Assembly: GCF_000807925.1 (NCBI RefSeq)
Contig: NZ_JRVC01000010.1
Coordinates: 1 to 64,000 of the forward strand
DNA: 64,000 nucleotides
Direction: 5' to 3'
DNA from: Novosphingobium subterraneum
GTDB lineage: Bacteria; Pseudomonadota; Alphaproteobacteria; Sphingomonadales; Sphingomonadaceae
Part shown: positions 62,147-64,000 of the stretch, piece after piece
Position numbering within the stretch: position 1 is the first letter of the stretch
Layout of the letters: each line of letters begins with the position of its first letter
Notes under the pieces: model-generated
What the model saw: the letters and a program-made list of their open reading frames with translations, nothing else
Database searches by the model: none
What the model was told of the DNA's origin: nothing
Translations under genes and position numbers: made by a program

Positions 62147-63601
62147 TCAGGCGCGCGCGGCGCGGCGGCCGGCCTGGCGCCCGAAGAAGGTGCAGTCGGC
62201 AAGGCTCAGGCCAGAGGAATAGCCGTGGCCCCATGCCGGCAGGCCCGAGGTGCAGCGCCCTGCGGCGTAGAGTCCGGGGATCGGCGCGCCGGAGCGACCG
62301 AGCACTTCACCGTCTGTCGAGGTCTTGAGCCCGCCCAAGGTGAAGAAGCTGAAGTAGCTTGTCTGGAAATTGCATTCGAGCGCGACGAACGGCGACTGGT
62401 CGAGCGCTTTCAGGATCGGGGGCTGCTTGTCGAACAGGGGATCGCGGCCGTTGCGGGCGTGTTCGTTGTAGAAGTGCATCGTGGCCGAAAGCGTGCCTGC
62501 GGGCATTTCGAGTTCGGCTTCGACTTCCTCCCACGTCTCGCCAGTGCCGGCGATGGTGATGCCGGCGAGGTCGAGCGGTCGGGTGAAGTGGGCGCTGTCG
62601 AGCAGGAGGTAGACCTTGCCGCCCGGCTGGTCGACGGCGCAGCGGCTCACGCGGCCGTGGTAGCAGTCCTCGTTGATGAAGCGCTGCCCGGCGACGTTGA
62701 CGAAGACGCCGTGGGCCTGTTCGGCCGGGATCGTCCACGGGCAGGTGGTGAAGAACTGGTCCATGTGAATCGCATCGCCGCCGACCGAAACGCCGAGTTC
62801 GATGCCGATGCCGTCGTCCTTGTCGCCGATCGGGCTGTTCACGCGGAAGCTCTCGGGGCAGTATTTGCGGCGCATGGCCTCGTTGAAGACGAAGCCGCCG
62901 GTGGCAAGGACGACGCCCTTGCGGGCGCGGACGAAGCGGTCCTTGTTGTCGATGCGGACGACGGCTCCGGCAATGGCGTCACCATCGGTGATGAGCGCGA
63001 CGGCGCGTGCGTCGACGTGGATCTCGGCGCCAAGATCGCGGGCGCGGCGTTCTAGTATGTCGACCAGCGGACGCCCGCCGCCCCAGCCCATGTGCTGGAT
63101 CACGTGGCCGCGCGGGGCGGGCTTTGCGTGTCGGTAGAACGGCGCGGCGGCCTCGCTACCCGACCAGATCAGGGTGGAATCGTCGGTCGGTTCGATCACC
63201 TTGCCGGGCAGGTAGTTGCCGCGATAGGGCACGCCCTGATCCTTCAGCCACTGGTAGTGCGCCAGCGCCTCGCGGCCATAGATCTCGCACTTGGCCTCAT
63301 CGACGCAGGGGCCGCCGGCAAGCTTGAGGTAGGCGGTGAAGTCTTCGACCGTATCGTCGAACCCTGCGGCCTTCTGCGCATCAGTACCGCCGCCGACGTA
63401 GATCTCGCCACCGGAGAGCGCCGAGGCACCGCCGCTGCCGGAACTGCGTTCGAACAGCAGGACCTCTGCACCCGCAACGCGGGCCTCGATCGCGGCACAA
63501 GCCCCGGTTGCGCCGAAGCCGATCACGGCGACGTCCGTCTCGAAATCCCACTTTTCGACCTGCGTAATCGGCAAAGGTCGATACTGCGAATATCCTGTCA
63601 T
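62147..63601 (-). CDS. KstD-like FAD-dependent dehydrogenase
   Basis: The 484-residue protein has the FAD motif IGFGATGACAAIEA and a C-terminal segment GRCTSGLPAWGHGYSSG, like 3-ketosteroid delta-1 and delta-4(5alpha) dehydrogenases and fumarate-reductase-type flavoproteins. Start at 63601 has GGAAGG upstream. It would introduce a double bond next to a ketone. Which relative it is closest to cannot be settled by eye. Confidence 0.78.
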   Translation of the reverse strand: MTGYSQYRPLPITQVEKWDFETDVAVIGFGATGACAAIEARVAGAEVLLFERSSGSGGASALSGGEIYVGGGTDAQKAAGFDDTVEDFTAYLKLAGGPCVDEAKCEIYGREALAHYQWLKDQGVPYRGNYLPGKVIEPTDDSTLIWSGSEAAAPFYRHAKPAPRGHVIQHMGWGGGRPLVDILERRARDLGAEIHVDARAVALITDGDAIAGAVVRIDNKDRFVRARKGVVLATGGFVFNEAMRRKYCPESFRVNSPIGDKDDGIGIELGVSVGGDAIHMDQFFTTCPWTIPAEQAHGVFVNVAGQRFINEDCYHGRVSRCAVDQPGGKVYLLLDSAHFTRPLDLAGITIAGTGETWEEVEAELEMPAGTLSATMHFYNEHARNGRDPLFDKQPPILKALDQSPFVALECNFQTSYFSFFTLGGLKTSTDGEVLGRSGAPIPGLYAAGRCTSGLPAWGHGYSSGLSLADCTFFGRQAGRRAARA

Positions 63602-63705
63602 TCCGGCCTTCCGCTCCCATGCCCGTGCGCGGATCTGTAGTGTCCGCTGCCTGTGGCTGTCATTTGAACGCCCGCTTGACGTTATTCGCGTCAATCTGGG
63701 CCGCA

Positions 63706-63735
63706 TTCGTAATTTAAGATTGCATTGGATACGCA
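63706..63735. promoter_or_regulatory. TTCGTA-N18-TACGCA site
   Basis: Eleven of twelve half-site bases match the consensus. It is nearly centred in the 236-base divergent region between the KstD-like gene (start 63601) and the SDR at 63838. Confidence 0.6.
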
Positions 63736-63837
63736 AATCGTCAATTGAAAAGGCAATCGCCTTTGGATATTGGCGATTTCGAATCTGCTGCGGTGCAACT
63801 TTCGGCACCTGCGGCATGGGATGGGAGAGCAGCCGCG

Positions 63838-64000
63838 GTGCAGGGCACTGATCACATTGACTTGGGCGGCCAGGTGGCGATCGTCACCGGGGGCACGCGC
63901 GGGCTGGGGCGGCAGATTGCGCAAGCCCTGCTGCGCGCCGGGGCTGCGGTGACAGTGTGTGGCCGAACCGAGCCTGACGATCTGCCCGAAGGCCTGACGT
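63838..64000 (+). CDS. Short-chain dehydrogenase/reductase, 5' part (runs off the window)
   Basis: From GTG at 63838 (GGGAGAG upstream) the frame reads an SDR start: AIVTGGTRGLGRQIAQ and a following VTVCGRT segment that fits NADP binding. Only 54 codons are inside the window. It is divergent from the KstD-like gene with a 30-bp motif between. Confidence 0.75.
   Translation, partial: MQGTDHIDLGGQVAIVTGGTRGLGRQIAQALLRAGAAVTVCGRTEPDDLPEGLT

Overview
The window reads as chromosomal DNA of a GC-rich alphaproteobacterium, most likely a sphingomonad (Novosphingobium/Sphingobium type). This is inferred from the TonB-dependent receptor, the dense mix of SDR, P450, Rieske, Baeyer-Villiger and GMC enzymes, and the short palindromic intergenic repeats. 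I saw no rRNA, tRNA, insertion sequence, integrase or CRISPR array.

Layout. 1-2828: 3' part of a subtilase, a secreted Gly/Ser-rich protein with a PRC-barrel-like end, and an unknown exported protein. 3053-6969: a GMC oxidoreductase divergent from a three-gene operon that looks like a C-glycoside deglycosidase (beta subunit, then TIM-barrel alpha subunit) plus a hydroxypyruvate-isomerase-like enzyme. 7159-9135: a membrane GGDEF-EAL protein. 14954 down to 9139: a seven-gene minus-strand operon (P450, ferredoxin, SDR, SnoaL-like, SDR, NAD-binding protein, esterase). 17651 down to 15249: SDR, EthD-like, SDR, divergent from a KshA-like Rieske oxygenase and an SDR (17976-19873). 25411 down to 19927: ThuA-like protein, MFS transporter, psicose-3-epimerase-like enzyme, and the small and large subunits of a glucoside 3-dehydrogenase. 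25685-37354: SDR, TetR, Baeyer-Villiger monooxygenase, extended SDR with zinc ribbon, TonB receptor, HsaA-like monooxygenase, esterase, VOC protein, SDR. 41799 down to 37404: enoyl-CoA hydratase, CoA transferase, aldehyde dehydrogenase, hydroxyacid dehydrogenase, divergent from a LysR regulator. 42895-45032: two unequal acyl-CoA dehydrogenases. 50403 down to 45039: GH3 beta-glucosidase and GH78 alpha-rhamnosidase, divergent from a TetR. 51315-64000: small exported protein, putative Fe(II) dioxygenase with divergent TetR, amidohydrolase, sulfotransferase, alcohol dehydrogenase, GMC oxidoreductase, unknown protein, TIM-barrel protein, aldo-keto reductase, KstD-like flavoprotein, and the start of an SDR.

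How the parts may fit (inference): the region looks like a catabolic island for a plant glycoside with a large alicyclic aglycone (triterpenoid or steroidal saponin, or a related glycoside). Uptake would be by the TonB receptor. Sugars would be removed by GH78/GH3 hydrolysis and by 3-oxidation of a glycosyl unit followed by elimination, a route able to break C-glycosides. The aglycone would be attacked by the P450, KshA-like Rieske oxygenase, HsaA-like monooxygenase, Baeyer-Villiger enzyme, KstD-like dehydrogenase and many SDRs, then by CoA-dependent beta-oxidation.

Two recurring intergenic motifs tie the scattered operons together: a 30-bp site with TGCGTA and TACGCA half-sites separated by exactly 18 bases (eight good copies), and a 14-bp palindrome TAAGTGGGCACTTA (two exact and two variant copies). 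Both were found by eye and need a statistical test.
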